Below, one piece after another: positions 43,557 to 52,552 of a DNA stretch of 64,000 bases. The position numbers and the translations under genes were made by a program. Source of the stretch: an uncultured Sphingomonadales bacterium (lineage in GTDB: Bacteria > Pseudomonadota > Alphaproteobacteria > Sphingomonadales > Sphingomonadaceae); the NCBI GenBank assembly GCA_903832325.1, contig CAILBC010000008.1:1-64000 (forward strand), given 5' to 3'. The notes under the pieces were generated by a model. The model saw only the letters and a program-made list of their open reading frames with translations, was not told where the DNA came from and did not search any database. Numbering within the stretch: the first letter of the stretch is position 1; every line of letters begins with the position of its first letter.

Positions 43557-44717
43557 CTCACGGGGCAGTCCCAGCCCGCGTTCGGCAATCAGATTGCGCT
43601 GGATCTGATTGGTGCCGCCGTAAATCGTGTCGGACCGGCTGAACAGGAACAGGTTGGGCAGCAGATCCCATTCATAGGCCTCTCCGCCGGTCACTTCGCC
43701 GGCCTGGCCCAGCACGTCCATCGCCAGTTCGCCCAGCGTGCGACGCCACGTGGCCCACTGAATCTTGTACGTCAGCGCGGCGCCGTCGATTTGCGACAGA
43801 TCGGTGTTCGACAGCATGCGCAGCGCGCCATAGCGCATCAGGCGCAGGCCGATTTCGGCCTTGGCCAGCCGCTGGCGGATCAGCGGATCGCGCGCGGTGC
43901 CATTGGCCCGCGCGGCGGCGATCACCGCATCCAGCTCGTTGCGGAACGCCATTTGCTGGCCCAGCGTCGACACGCCGCGTTCAAACGCGAGCAGGCCCAT
44001 CGCGATTTTCCAGCCATCGCCCACCGCGCCGATCAGGCTGTCAGCCGCGCAGCGTGCATCGGTGAAGAAAGTCTCGTTGAATTCGGCATCGCCGTTGATC
44101 TGGCGGATCGGGCGGACCTCGATGCCCGGCTGATCGAGCGGCATCATCAGGAAAGTCAGGCCCTTTGGCCCCTTTGACCCGTCCTGGGTGCGGGTAACGA
44201 CAAAGATCCAGTCGGAAATGTGCGCCAGGCTGGTCCACACTTTTTGCCCGTTGACCACCCATTCATCGCCTTCCAGCCGGCCGCGCGTGCGCACCGAAGC
44301 AAGGTCTGACCCGGCATTGGGTTCGGAAAAGCCCTGGCAGAATATCGTCCGGCCTGCGGCAATATCGGGCAGGAAACGGCGCTTCTGCTCTTCACTGCCA
44401 AAGGCGAGCAGCGTCGGCCCGGCCAGTTCCACGCCAATATGGTTGACCCGCCCGGGCACCCCGGCGCGCGCATATTCTTCGGCAAAGATCACCTGCTGCG
44501 CCAGCGTCGCATCGCGCCCGCCCCAGGCGCGCGGCCAGCCGATGCACGACCAGCCATGTTCGCCCAGATGCTGTTCCCATTCCTTGCGCCGTTCGGCCTT
44601 GGCGGTCAGCGTGGTGATGCCGCGAATATCGCGGAACGGGCCGGCCATCTGCGCCTGCAGCCAATCGGCGCATTCGGCACGAAACTGTTCGTCGGCGGCG
44701 GAAAATCCCAGCTTCAT
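43539..44717 (-). CDS. acyl-CoA dehydrogenase, FadE30-like large subunit
   Basis: The 392-residue flavoprotein has ACAD hallmarks: FCQGFSEPNAGSDLAS, KVWTSLAHISDW and DTIYGGTNQIQRNLIAERGLG. The usual C-terminal catalytic Glu (YEGT in medium-chain enzymes) is Gly here (YGGT), as often seen in actinobacterial and proteobacterial steroid dehydrogenases that work as two-gene heterotetramers. Its partner is probably the adjacent gene at 44714, which overlaps it by ATGA. It would form an alpha,beta-double bond in a steroid-derived acyl-CoA. Its last codons (EPRGDL and stop) are the seed of the tandem repeat at 43412-43556. Confidence 0.87.
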   Translation of the reverse strand: MKLGFSAADEQFRAECADWLQAQMAGPFRDIRGITTLTAKAERRKEWEQHLGEHGWSCIGWPRAWGGRDATLAQQVIFAEEYARAGVPGRVNHIGVELAGPTLLAFGSEEQKRRFLPDIAAGRTIFCQGFSEPNAGSDLASVRTRGRLEGDEWVVNGQKVWTSLAHISDWIFVVTRTQDGSKGPKGLTFLMMPLDQPGIEVRPIRQINGDAEFNETFFTDARCAADSLIGAVGDGWKIAMGLLAFERGVSTLGQQMAFRNELDAVIAAARANGTARDPLIRQRLAKAEIGLRLMRYGALRMLSNTDLSQIDGAALTYKIQWATWRRTLGELAMDVLGQAGEVTGGEAYEWDLLPNLFLFSRSDTIYGGTNQIQRNLIAERGLGLPREPRGDL

Positions 44718-45784
44718 GCGGCGGCTCCCTCACAAGCGGGTCCAAGTATCATCGTGGCAATCGCTTCGCGGTGCCAGGCGCCATGGCCGAGCAGCGTCTG
44801 GATCGACCGTGCGCGTTTGAAGAACAGATGCGCATCGTGATCCCAGGTAAAGCCGATGCCGCCGTGAAGCTGGATCATGTTGCCCGCGCACATGAAGTAG
44901 GTATCGGCGGCAAGGCTTTTCGCGGCGTGGAGCGCGATCGGCGCCTCGTCGGAATTTTCATCGATGGTGCAGGCCGCCCAATAGACCGCCGAACGCGCCT
45001 GTTCGATTTCGATCATCATGTCGGCCAGGCGGTGCTTGTAGGCCTGGAATGACCCGATCTGCCGGCCGAACTGCACCCGGTCACGCGAATAGGCGACCGT
45101 GCGATCGAGCGTTTCCTGCGCCCCGCCCAACGCCTCTGCCGCAAGCACGATCCAGCCGGCGGCAAGCGCGGCGGGAATGGCCGCATCGGGATTGTCCAGC
45201 GCCTCGGCCGGGGCGGCGGTGAGCGTGATGCTGGCAAGCGGGCGCGTCTGATCCATCGTCATGTGCGCGGTTATCGCCACGCCTTCCCCCTTCAGATCGA
45301 CGATCCACGCGTTGTCGCCGCTGTGCACCAGCATCAGATCGGCCACGGCGCCGTGGGGCACATGGGCGAAATGGCCCGACAGGCGGCCGCCGGCGATGGT
45401 CACATCGGGCTGCCACGCGCTGGTCGAAACCAGTTCCCCTGTGGCAAGGCGGGGCAGCCATTCGGCCTTTTGCTCGTCGCTGCCACCGCGCGCGATGGCC
45501 TGGCCCAGCATGGCGTGGCCCAGCAGCGGCAGCGCGGCGACATGCGCGCCGGCGGCTTCGGCCACTTGCGCCAGTTCGACCATGCCAAGGCCCGCGCCGC
45601 CGCGGTCTTCGGGCAGGGCAATCCCGGCCAGACCCAGTTCGCCGGCAAAGGCCGCCCAAAGCGCGTGGTCAAGGCCATCGGCGGCCATGGCTGCACGCGT
45701 GCGCGCGCTGGTGGCGTGTTCGGCAAAGAACCCGCGCACGGTTTCGCCGATCATCCGCTGTTCGTCGGTAAATGCAAATTCCAT
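44714..45784 (-). CDS. acyl-CoA dehydrogenase, small partner subunit
   Basis: The 356-residue ACAD-fold protein carries LGLAGIALPEDRGGAGLGMVEL, RVQFGRQIGSFQAYKHRLADM and MIQLHGGIGFTWDHDAHLFFKRA. It is shorter and more divergent than its neighbour, as expected for the second subunit of alpha2beta2 dehydrogenases such as IpdE1-IpdE2 or ChsE1-ChsE2. The start at 45784 follows the SDR stop by one base; its own stop overlaps the large-subunit start by ATGA, which favours balanced synthesis. The particular ring C/D or side-chain step cannot be read from sequence. Confidence 0.85.
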   Translation of the reverse strand: MEFAFTDEQRMIGETVRGFFAEHATSARTRAAMAADGLDHALWAAFAGELGLAGIALPEDRGGAGLGMVELAQVAEAAGAHVAALPLLGHAMLGQAIARGGSDEQKAEWLPRLATGELVSTSAWQPDVTIAGGRLSGHFAHVPHGAVADLMLVHSGDNAWIVDLKGEGVAITAHMTMDQTRPLASITLTAAPAEALDNPDAAIPAALAAGWIVLAAEALGGAQETLDRTVAYSRDRVQFGRQIGSFQAYKHRLADMMIEIEQARSAVYWAACTIDENSDEAPIALHAAKSLAADTYFMCAGNMIQLHGGIGFTWDHDAHLFFKRARSIQTLLGHGAWHREAIATMILGPACEGAAA

Positions 45785-45785
45785 G

Positions 45786-46691
45786 TCAGGCAGTCCCCCA
45801 CACTTTGCGCGGCGGTACGCGTTCGGCCAGCAGGCGTTCGACCGCGGCGCCCACGTCGGCCGGGTTCCAGCGCGCACCGGCATCGATGAACGGCCCTTCG
45901 CGCCAGCCCTGTTCGAGCATGATCTTGCCACCTTCGAGTTCGAACACGCAGCCGGTGACATCGGCGCTGGCGCTGCTGCCCAGCCAGACCACGGTGGGCG
46001 CGACATTGGCCGGGTCCATCGCATCGAACGTGGCGCCTTGCGTGGCCATCTTGTCGGCAAAGGCCTGTTCGGTCATCCGCGTGCGCGCCGACGGGGCCAG
46101 CGCATTGGCGGTAATGCCATAACGGCCCAGTTCCGCCGCCTGCACCAGGGTCAGCGCGGCAATTCCGCCTTTTGCGGTGGAATAGGCGGCCTGCGCGATC
46201 GACCCCTGCAGCCCGGCGCCGGACGAAGTGTTGATGATCCGCGCGTCGGGCGCGCCTCCGGCCTTTTGCTTGGCGCGCCAGTAATCGACCGCGTGGCGCG
46301 ACAGGCAGAAATGGCCGCGCAGGTGGACATGCATCGTGGCATCCCATTCGTCGGTCGTGGCCGAAACGAACATGCGATCGCGCACGATGCCGGCATTGTT
46401 GACCACGACATGCAGATCGCCAAACGCGGCCACGGCGGCATCGACAATGCGCTTTGCCGCGTCCCAGTCGGTGATGTCTTCATAATTGGCGATGGCCTGG
46501 CCGCCGGCGGCGATGATTTCGGCAACCACGGCATCGGCGGCGCTGGTATCGCGGCCTTCACCGCCCAGCGAGGTGCCGATATCGTTGACCACGACATTGG
46601 CGCCCTCGGCGGCAAAGCCCAGCGCATAGGCGCGGCCAAGGCCCCCCGCCGCGCCGGTGATGATGACAGTGCGATTGTCGCAAAGGCCCAC
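45786..46691 (-). CDS. SDR of the MFE-2/17-beta-HSD4-like group
   Basis: The 301-residue protein shows TGAAGGLGRAYALGFAAEGA, VVVNDIGTSLGGEG, NNAGIVRDRMF and YSTAKGGIAALT, the pattern of the hydroxyacyl-CoA dehydrogenase domain of peroxisomal multifunctional enzyme 2 and of Rv3548c-type proteins in the mycobacterial steroid locus. It would oxidise a 3-hydroxyacyl-CoA with NAD. Translation starts at GTG 46691 with AGGAG seven bases upstream. It lies between an NTF2-fold protein and an acyl-CoA dehydrogenase pair. Confidence 0.85.
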   Translation of the reverse strand: MGLCDNRTVIITGAAGGLGRAYALGFAAEGANVVVNDIGTSLGGEGRDTSAADAVVAEIIAAGGQAIANYEDITDWDAAKRIVDAAVAAFGDLHVVVNNAGIVRDRMFVSATTDEWDATMHVHLRGHFCLSRHAVDYWRAKQKAGGAPDARIINTSSGAGLQGSIAQAAYSTAKGGIAALTLVQAAELGRYGITANALAPSARTRMTEQAFADKMATQGATFDAMDPANVAPTVVWLGSSASADVTGCVFELEGGKIMLEQGWREGPFIDAGARWNPADVGAAVERLLAERVPPRKVWGTA

Positions 46692-46703
46692 GGTGTTCTC
46701 CTG

Positions 46704-47156
46704 TCAGGCGGGTTCGCCGGGGACGGGCAGCAGCAAGTGCTGCGAAACGTCGCCGACCATGTCGAGCAGCGAATAATCGCGCGTGGCAAAGCGCCAGGCG
46801 CCATCTTCGCGCACAAAAGTATCGTGATAACGCCCGGCGCAGATCGCCTGCAGCGGCAGAACGTCGGTCTGCTGGAACACGGTGTAATACGATCGGCAAG
46901 TGGCGGTGCCCGCGGCATCATCCACATCGACAATCGCATTGGTGATCACGTGCCGGGTGCGCGGCGTGCCACAGGGGTGGATGCGCACATAGGCGCGCCA
47001 TTGCGCCAGCATCGGCGCCGACCCGTGCACCACCTGCCCGCCGCCCATGGTTACCGTGGCCCGGTCAAACAGCGCCGCAACCTGTTCCAGCGCGCCGGCA
47101 TCCATCAGTTCGGCATAGCGATAGAGCAAGTTGGTGATAGGGTTTTCGGGGCTCAT
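46704..47156 (-). CDS. NTF2/SnoaL-fold protein
   Basis: The 150-residue protein has the cone-shaped fold signature NLLYRYAELMDAGALEQVAALFD and a C-terminal GRYHDTFVREDGAWRFATRDYSLL, as in SnoaL_4 and small ring-hydroxylase subunits. Relatives include hydratases and isomerases, but many have no known activity. Unlike the true ketosteroid isomerase at 41769 it lacks the Tyr/Asp/Asp set. It lies 12 bases before the SDR at 45786, inside the steroid operon. Confidence 0.75.
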   Translation of the reverse strand: MSPENPITNLLYRYAELMDAGALEQVAALFDRATVTMGGGQVVHGSAPMLAQWRAYVRIHPCGTPRTRHVITNAIVDVDDAAGTATCRSYYTVFQQTDVLPLQAICAGRYHDTFVREDGAWRFATRDYSLLDMVGDVSQHLLLPVPGEPA

Positions 47157-47279
47157 GCGGCGCTCCGCATCGGGGGGATGGGCTTTGTGGTGCGCGGGAT
47201 CGCGGGGACGGGCCGGCCCCCCTCCCCTTCAGGGGATGGGCTTTTCTGGTGGTGCGATTGGCCCTGGAGCAGGCTCATC

Positions 47280-48431
47280 TCACAGCCGTTCGATGATGGT
47301 GACATTGGCCTGGCCGCCGCCTTCGCACATCGTCTGCAGGCCATAGCGGCCGCCGGTGCGTTCGAGCGCGCCAAGCAGCGTGGTCATCAGCCGCACGCCG
47401 GTGGCACCGATCGGGTGGCCCAGCGCGATCGCGCCGCCCTGCACGTTGACTTTGTCATGCGGAATGCCGAGTTCCTTCATCCAGGCCATCGGCACGCTGG
47501 CAAAGGCTTCGTTGCATTCGAACAGATCGATCTGATCGACCGTCATGCCCGCCTTGGCCAGCGCGTGCTGCGTGGCGGGGATCGGGCCGGTAAGCATCCA
47601 CACCGGATTGGCAGCGCGGACCGACATGTGGTGGATGCGCGCGCGGGGTTTGAGGCCGTATTGCTGCACCGCACTTTCACTGGCGATCAGCATCGCGGCG
47701 GCCGCATCGCAATTCTGGCTGGCGACCCCGGCGGTGATCACCCCGCCTTCGCGGATCAGTTTCAGCGCGGCAAGCCCTTCAAGCGTGGTGCCGGGGCGGA
47801 TCGTTTCATCGCGGTCCAGCCCTGCAATCGGGGCGACTTCGCGATCGAACCAGCCGGCATCCCACGCGGCGGCAGCGCGGCTGTGGCTGGCCAGGCTGAA
47901 GGCCTCCATCGCCTCGCGCGTGATGCCCCATTTTTCGGCAATCATTTCGGCCGAACGGATCTGGTTGACTTCTTCATTGCCATACCGCGCGTCCCACCCG
48001 CGCGAACCCTGGAACGGGCTGTCAAACCCATAGGGCTGGCCGGCGAACATCGCGGCGGAAATCGGAATGGCGTTCATCGCCTGGCTGCCGCCGGCAACGA
48101 CCAGATCCTGCGTGCCGCTCATCACGCCTTGCGCGGCGAAATGCACCGCCTGCTGCGATGATCCGCACTGGCGATCGATCGTCACGCCGGGCACGTGTTC
48201 GGGCATGCCCGCCACCAGCCAGGCGGTGCGGCCGATATCGCCCGCCTGCGGCCCGATCGTGTCGCAACAGCCCCAGACCACATCATCGACCAGCCCGGCA
48301 TCGATCCCGGTGCGCGCGATCAGTTCGCGGATCGGGTGCGCGGCAAGGTCTGCGGGGTGGAGCGCGGCGAGCGTGCCCTTTTTGCGGCCGACCGGGGTGC
48401 GCACGGCATCGATGATATAGGCTTCAGGCAT
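47280..48431 (-). CDS. fadA6: FadA6-like thiolase
   Basis: The 383-residue thiolase has the nucleophilic Cys in TIDRQCGSSQQAVHFAAQG, the His motif QGGAIALGHPIGATG and the second Cys in LQTMCEGGGQANVTIIERL. EAYIIDAVRTPVGRKKG and MSGTQDLVVAGG match remembered FadA6, the thiolase of ring C/D degradation. ATG 48431 overlaps the preceding acyl-CoA dehydrogenase stop by eight bases (ATGCCTGA). A 123-base gap separates it from the NTF2-fold gene downstream. Confidence 0.87.
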   Translation of the reverse strand: MPEAYIIDAVRTPVGRKKGTLAALHPADLAAHPIRELIARTGIDAGLVDDVVWGCCDTIGPQAGDIGRTAWLVAGMPEHVPGVTIDRQCGSSQQAVHFAAQGVMSGTQDLVVAGGSQAMNAIPISAAMFAGQPYGFDSPFQGSRGWDARYGNEEVNQIRSAEMIAEKWGITREAMEAFSLASHSRAAAAWDAGWFDREVAPIAGLDRDETIRPGTTLEGLAALKLIREGGVITAGVASQNCDAAAAMLIASESAVQQYGLKPRARIHHMSVRAANPVWMLTGPIPATQHALAKAGMTVDQIDLFECNEAFASVPMAWMKELGIPHDKVNVQGGAIALGHPIGATGVRLMTTLLGALERTGGRYGLQTMCEGGGQANVTIIERL

Positions 48432-49464
48432 GGGGGGTCTCGTTTTCGAGGGGGTCGCGGGCAAAAGTCGTGTCGGGGCCAGTGGGGCGCGTGAACACGC
48501 GCGCGGCGACGCGCTGGCGGTGGAAATGCGGCGTGCCCCAGGCGTTGGTGAGGGCCAGCGCGCGTTTCAGGAACAAATGCACATCGACTTCCCACGAATA
48601 GCCCATGGCGCCGTGGACCTGGATGGCAGCGCGCGCGGCGCTGTCGGCGGCATCGAGCGCGACCAGTTTGGCCTCGGAAATGCGCGCGCGGGCATAGATA
48701 TCGCGCGACGGGCAATCGGCCGCCGCCGCGATCACCACCGGCCGCGCGAATTCGATTCCGACTTGCGCAGAGGCAAGGTGGTGCTTGACCGCCTGATACG
48801 ATCCGATCGGCTTGCCAAACTGCATGCGATCGCGCGCATAAGCGACCGCCAGATCGACCGAGCGTTGCGCCAGCCCCAGCCCTTGCGCCGCGGCAAACAG
48901 GGCCGCGCGGTCAAGGGCCAGATCCCAGTCTGCCGGGCCCAGATCTTCAGCCCGGGCAAATTCCAGGCGGAACAGGCGCCGCAACGGATCGATCGTTTCA
49001 ACCGGCGTGAGCGTGGCATCATCGCGCCGCACCAGCAGCGCACGGCCATCGCGCTCCACCATAATCGCCGACGCGACATCGGCTGCGGCAACCCAGGGGT
49101 TGATCGCCGGGGCCAGCGCGATGATTGCGGCAGGATCGGCGAGCAGCGCGTGCCCGGGGGCCAGCTGCGCCAGCATCGGCATGGCAACGCCGGCGCTGTC
49201 GGTCAGCGGTTCGGGCAGGGCGGCGTAGCCGGCCTCGATTGCGACAAGCGCAAAATCAAGCTCGGCCAGGCCCATCCCGCCGGCCGTTTCGGGCATCAGG
49301 ACTGCGGTCAGCCCGTTTTCGACCAGCGCGGCCCAGCGCGCCGGATCGAACGCGCGGCCATCGTGCATCAGGCGGTGCCAGTGATCGGGGCCGCATATAT
49401 CGGAAAGCAGGGTGCGCGCGGCTGCCGCCACCATCAGTTGTTCGTCGCTCAGGGTGAAATCCAT
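48424..49464 (-). CDS. acyl-CoA dehydrogenase, small partner subunit (second pair)
   Basis: The 346-residue ACAD-like protein contains ENGLTAVLMPETAGGMGLAEL, RMQFGKPIGSYQAVKHHLASA and AIQVHGAMGYSWEVDVHLFLKRAL. It is short and divergent, like the second subunits of heterotetrameric steroid dehydrogenases. The adjacent gene at 49475, ten bases upstream in the operon, is the likely partner. ATG 49464 was chosen because earlier residues look non-coding. It overlaps fadA6 by eight bases. Confidence 0.84.
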   Translation of the reverse strand: MDFTLSDEQLMVAAAARTLLSDICGPDHWHRLMHDGRAFDPARWAALVENGLTAVLMPETAGGMGLAELDFALVAIEAGYAALPEPLTDSAGVAMPMLAQLAPGHALLADPAAIIALAPAINPWVAAADVASAIMVERDGRALLVRRDDATLTPVETIDPLRRLFRLEFARAEDLGPADWDLALDRAALFAAAQGLGLAQRSVDLAVAYARDRMQFGKPIGSYQAVKHHLASAQVGIEFARPVVIAAAADCPSRDIYARARISEAKLVALDAADSAARAAIQVHGAMGYSWEVDVHLFLKRALALTNAWGTPHFHRQRVAARVFTRPTGPDTTFARDPLENETPHA

Positions 49465-49474
49465 TGCCCCCTCC

Positions 49475-50653
49475 TCAGCGCGGCAGGCCGAGCATGCGCT
49501 CGGCAATGATGTTGCGCTGGATCTCGTTCGATCCGGCATAGATCGGCCCGGCCAGCGAAAAGATGTAATCATCCAGCCAGTCGTGCGCGCCCGGCGGCAC
49601 GATCAGTTCCGCCTCCGGCCCCAGGATCGCCAGCGCGGTGCGGTGCAGGTGGATATCCATTTCCGACCAGAAGATCTTGTTGGTCGAAGCTTCGGGGCCG
49701 ATCTTTGCCCCCGCAATCAGGCGCGATGCGGTCTGATAGATCGACAGGGCATAAGCATCGGCGTTGATATGCGCGCGAATGACGTCAGCCTCCAGCGCGG
49801 GGTCCAGGGGGTAAATTTCCGAAGATCCGGAAATGTCGGCACCGGATTTTCTCGCCTGCCACAACGCGGCGAGCGCGCCGGCGGCGACCTGGTAGCGCGC
49901 CGGGCTGCGCAGCATCAGCCCGCGTTCAAAGCCTGCGGTGGCCATGCAGATGTGCCAGCCCTGCCCGTCATCGCCGATGCGGTTGAACGCGGGCACGCGC
50001 ACATCCTCCAGCAGGATTTCGGCAAAGCCGACATGGCCGTTGATCTTGCGGATCGGGTTGCGCGTGACGCCCGGCGCGGTCAGCGGAAAGACGATCAGGC
50101 TGGTGCCCTTGTGCCGTTCGCTGCCCGGTTCGCGAAACAGGCCAAAGGCCCAATCGGCAAAGACCGCCCGGCTTGACCAGATCTTGTGCCCGTTGAGCAC
50201 ATAGTCATCGCCATCGCGCCGTGCCGTGGCCCGAATTCCCGCCAGATCCGACCCGGCCTGCGGTTCGGACCAGGCCTGCGCCCAGATCTCCGCACCGCTG
50301 GCCATCGGCGGCAGAAACCGCGCCTTTTGCTCAGGACTGCCGAATTCCATCAGCGTGGGGCCAAACAGGAAAATGCCGTTCTGGTTGACCCGGCCCGGCG
50401 CCCCGGCGCGATAGTATTCCTCTTCGAAAATCAGCCACTGGATCAGATCGAGCCCGCGCCCGCCATATTCGACCGGCCAGGTGACCATGCCCCAATCGGC
50501 CGATTTCAGCGTGGCCTCCCACGCGCGGTGGGCTTCGAACCCGGCGCGCGTGGCGTCATAGTGTTCCAGCGGCGTGGCCGGCACGTGCGCCTGCATCCAC
50601 GCGCGCACTTCGGCGCGAAAGGCAATCTGTTCGGGGGTATAGGCCAGCCGCAT
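49475..50653 (-). CDS. acyl-CoA dehydrogenase, large subunit (second pair)
   Basis: The 392-residue enzyme has IWAQAWSEPQAGSDLAGIR, GHKIWSSRAVFADWAF and GPIYAGSNEIQRNIIAERMLGLPR. The usual catalytic Glu near the C-terminus is replaced by Ala (YAGS), again like the steroid heterotetramer class. The ATG at 50653 overlaps the echA20-like stop by TGATG. With its neighbour it probably dehydrogenates a ring C/D-derived acyl-CoA; the counterpart could be IpdE1-IpdE2 but I cannot decide which of the two pairs that is. Confidence 0.86.
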   Translation of the reverse strand: MRLAYTPEQIAFRAEVRAWMQAHVPATPLEHYDATRAGFEAHRAWEATLKSADWGMVTWPVEYGGRGLDLIQWLIFEEEYYRAGAPGRVNQNGIFLFGPTLMEFGSPEQKARFLPPMASGAEIWAQAWSEPQAGSDLAGIRATARRDGDDYVLNGHKIWSSRAVFADWAFGLFREPGSERHKGTSLIVFPLTAPGVTRNPIRKINGHVGFAEILLEDVRVPAFNRIGDDGQGWHICMATAGFERGLMLRSPARYQVAAGALAALWQARKSGADISGSSEIYPLDPALEADVIRAHINADAYALSIYQTASRLIAGAKIGPEASTNKIFWSEMDIHLHRTALAILGPEAELIVPPGAHDWLDDYIFSLAGPIYAGSNEIQRNIIAERMLGLPR

Positions 50654-51408
50654 CAGAAGCTGGCCGCCTTGCCGGTTTCGACAAAGGCATCGCGCGCGCG
50701 CTGGCTGTCTTCGTGCATGTACATTTCCAGCGTAAAGCCCTGTTCCCAGCGATAGCCGCGATCGACATCGCGTGGCTCCAGCCCGTTCAGCGCCTCCTTG
50801 GCGATCACCAGCGCCTTGCGGCTTTTGCCCGCGATCACGCCGCAAAAGGCCCGCGCTTCGGCCACGAGATCGGCGCGCGGCACCACCTTTTCGACCGCGC
50901 CCAGGCGATAGGCCTCGGCCGCGGGGATCGTGCCGCCGGTGAAGAACGCGGCGCGCACTTTGTGCAGCGGCAGCATGCGCGACAAATGGCTGGCCCCGCC
51001 CATCGCACCGCGATCGACCTCTGGCAGCGAAAAGTACGCGTCATCCGCAGCCAGGATCACGTCGCTGGCGCCGCAGATGCCGATGCCGCCGCCGATCACG
51101 AACTTGTGCGCGGCAACCACCACCGGGATTTCGGCATCGCGGATCGCCTTGAACGTCAGGTAATTGCCCCGGTTGAGCACGGTGATGCGTTCGGGGTGGG
51201 CCTGCATTTCCTTGATATCGACCCCGCCGCAAAACCCGCGCGCGGAACAGGCGGCGCGGATCAGGATGACATGGGCATCGGCATCGGCCGCGGCCTGGCG
51301 GATCAGCGCGGGGATCGACATCCAGGTTTCGCTGTCAAACGCGTTGACCGGGGGCACGTCGAACACGATTTCGGCGATGCGGTCCTGCACGGTCAGGGTA
51401 ATCGGCAT
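50653..51408 (-). CDS. echA20: EchA20-like ring-opening hydrolase (crotonase family)
   Basis: The 251-residue crotonase-fold protein matches remembered EchA20: PPVNAFDSETW, RGFCGGVDIKEMQ, NRGNYLTFKAIRDAEIP, GGGIGICGASDVILAADDAYFSLPEV split over the oxyanion region, and YRWEQGFTLEM. EchA20 hydrolyses ring D of a HIP-derived CoA thioester in actinobacteria. ATG 51408 is favoured over 51459. A 73-base gap separates it from ipdC. It lies between ipdC and an acyl-CoA dehydrogenase pair, as expected for ring C/D genes. Confidence 0.85.
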   Translation of the reverse strand: MPITLTVQDRIAEIVFDVPPVNAFDSETWMSIPALIRQAAADADAHVILIRAACSARGFCGGVDIKEMQAHPERITVLNRGNYLTFKAIRDAEIPVVVAAHKFVIGGGIGICGASDVILAADDAYFSLPEVDRGAMGGASHLSRMLPLHKVRAAFFTGGTIPAAEAYRLGAVEKVVPRADLVAEARAFCGVIAGKSRKALVIAKEALNGLEPRDVDRGYRWEQGFTLEMYMHEDSQRARDAFVETGKAASF

Positions 51409-51481
51409 GGCGGGGTCCTCAACAAGAAACAATTCGAAAACAAAGGCTTCTGAAAGCATGCTGCGTTCCGCATTGAACGCA

Positions 51482-52552
51482 TCATGCTATTGCGGGGCCC
51501 AGCGCGGCCAGCCGCGCTTCGGCTTCGGCAATGATGCGGTCGATCAGATCGGCACAGGCGGGCACTTCGGCCAGGCGCCCGGCGACCACGCCGGTGGCCA
51601 TCACGCCATGTTCGACATCGCCATCGACCACCGCCTTTTGAATCAGCATCGGCATGGTGGCGGCCATCATCGCCTGGCGCAGCGGCATCGCGCCGTGCGC
51701 TGTCATGCCGCGCGCCGAACGCAGGAAATCCATCCACGAGGCGCCGGTCTGGCGCTTCATGTCGCGCCCCGCTTCAAACGCGCGCAGCCACATGCCGATC
51801 GTGCCCGAACGTTCGATGCGATCGAGCAGCGGCGTGCGCACCATGCGCTGGGGAATGCCATCAAGCCGGGTGGTGACAATGATCTGGTCGGTGCCGGCCT
51901 TCAGATAGGCGGCCTTGGCCGCATCGGGCACCGGGCTTTCGCGCGTGAGCAGAAACCGCGTGCCCATCGCGATGCCCACCGCACCATAAGCCAGCGCCGC
52001 GACCAGCCCGCGCCCGTCGGCAAAGCCGCCCGCGGCAATCACCGGCACCTGCACCGCATCGAGCACTTGCGGCAGCAGCACGGTGGTGGGCACCGATCCG
52101 GTGTGTCCGCCGCCTTCACCGCCCTGCACGGTGATCATGTCGACACCCAGTTCAACCATTTTCTGCGCGTGTTTCACCGCGCCCACGGTGGGCATGCACA
52201 AGATGCCGGCATCGCGGAACCGGCCGATCATTTTGGCATTGGGCCCGCGCCCGAAGCTGACCGCGCGGACCTGGTCGCGATTGGCGAGAATCAGATCGAC
52301 AATCGCCTCTGCCCCGGGCTGAAACGCATGGAAATTGACCCCGAACGCGCGATCCGTGCCCTGGCGCACGGCCAGGATCTTGGCCCGGCATTCCTCTGGC
52401 GTCATCACCGCCGCGCCCAGAAAGCCGAAGGCGCCGGCATTCGAACTGGCGATGACCAGCGACGGTTCGGCAACCCAGCCCATGGCGGTCTGGATCACCG
52501 GAACGCGGCAGCCCAGCCGTTCGGTCAGCACGGTCTGGAGCGCCGGATGCAT
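51482..52552 (-). CDS. ipdC: IpdC-like flavin reductase (nitronate monooxygenase family)
   Basis: The 356-residue TIM barrel looks like 2-nitropropane dioxygenase but matches IpdC in VIQTAMGWVAEPSLV, VQGGEGGGHTGSVPTTVLLP, VIAAGGFADGRGLVAALAYGA and MGTRFLLTRES. IpdC reduces an unsaturated ring C/D CoA intermediate with FMN. Its start overlaps the stop of the upstream enoyl-CoA hydratase by TGATG. Order ipdA-ipdB-hydratase-ipdC-echA20 is close to the mycobacterial KstR2 locus with one extra gene. Confidence 0.87.
   Translation of the reverse strand: MHPALQTVLTERLGCRVPVIQTAMGWVAEPSLVIASSNAGAFGFLGAAVMTPEECRAKILAVRQGTDRAFGVNFHAFQPGAEAIVDLILANRDQVRAVSFGRGPNAKMIGRFRDAGILCMPTVGAVKHAQKMVELGVDMITVQGGEGGGHTGSVPTTVLLPQVLDAVQVPVIAAGGFADGRGLVAALAYGAVGIAMGTRFLLTRESPVPDAAKAAYLKAGTDQIIVTTRLDGIPQRMVRTPLLDRIERSGTIGMWLRAFEAGRDMKRQTGASWMDFLRSARGMTAHGAMPLRQAMMAATMPMLIQKAVVDGDVEHGVMATGVVAGRLAEVPACADLIDRIIAEAEARLAALGPAIA

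Noticed and set aside
43291..43642. Plus-strand open frames rich in SPRGSMSIKDRLAAQ-type repeats
   Set aside because: A 29-bp repeat cycles through all frames and so opens long false ORFs on the plus strand; the real genes are on the minus strand.
46704..47156. Second ketosteroid isomerase
   Set aside because: It has the same fold, but the catalytic Tyr/Asp/Asp pattern is absent.
51482..52552. Nitronate monooxygenase acting on nitroalkanes
   Set aside because: The family annotation would suggest this, but the motifs and operon partners match IpdC of steroid ring degradation better.
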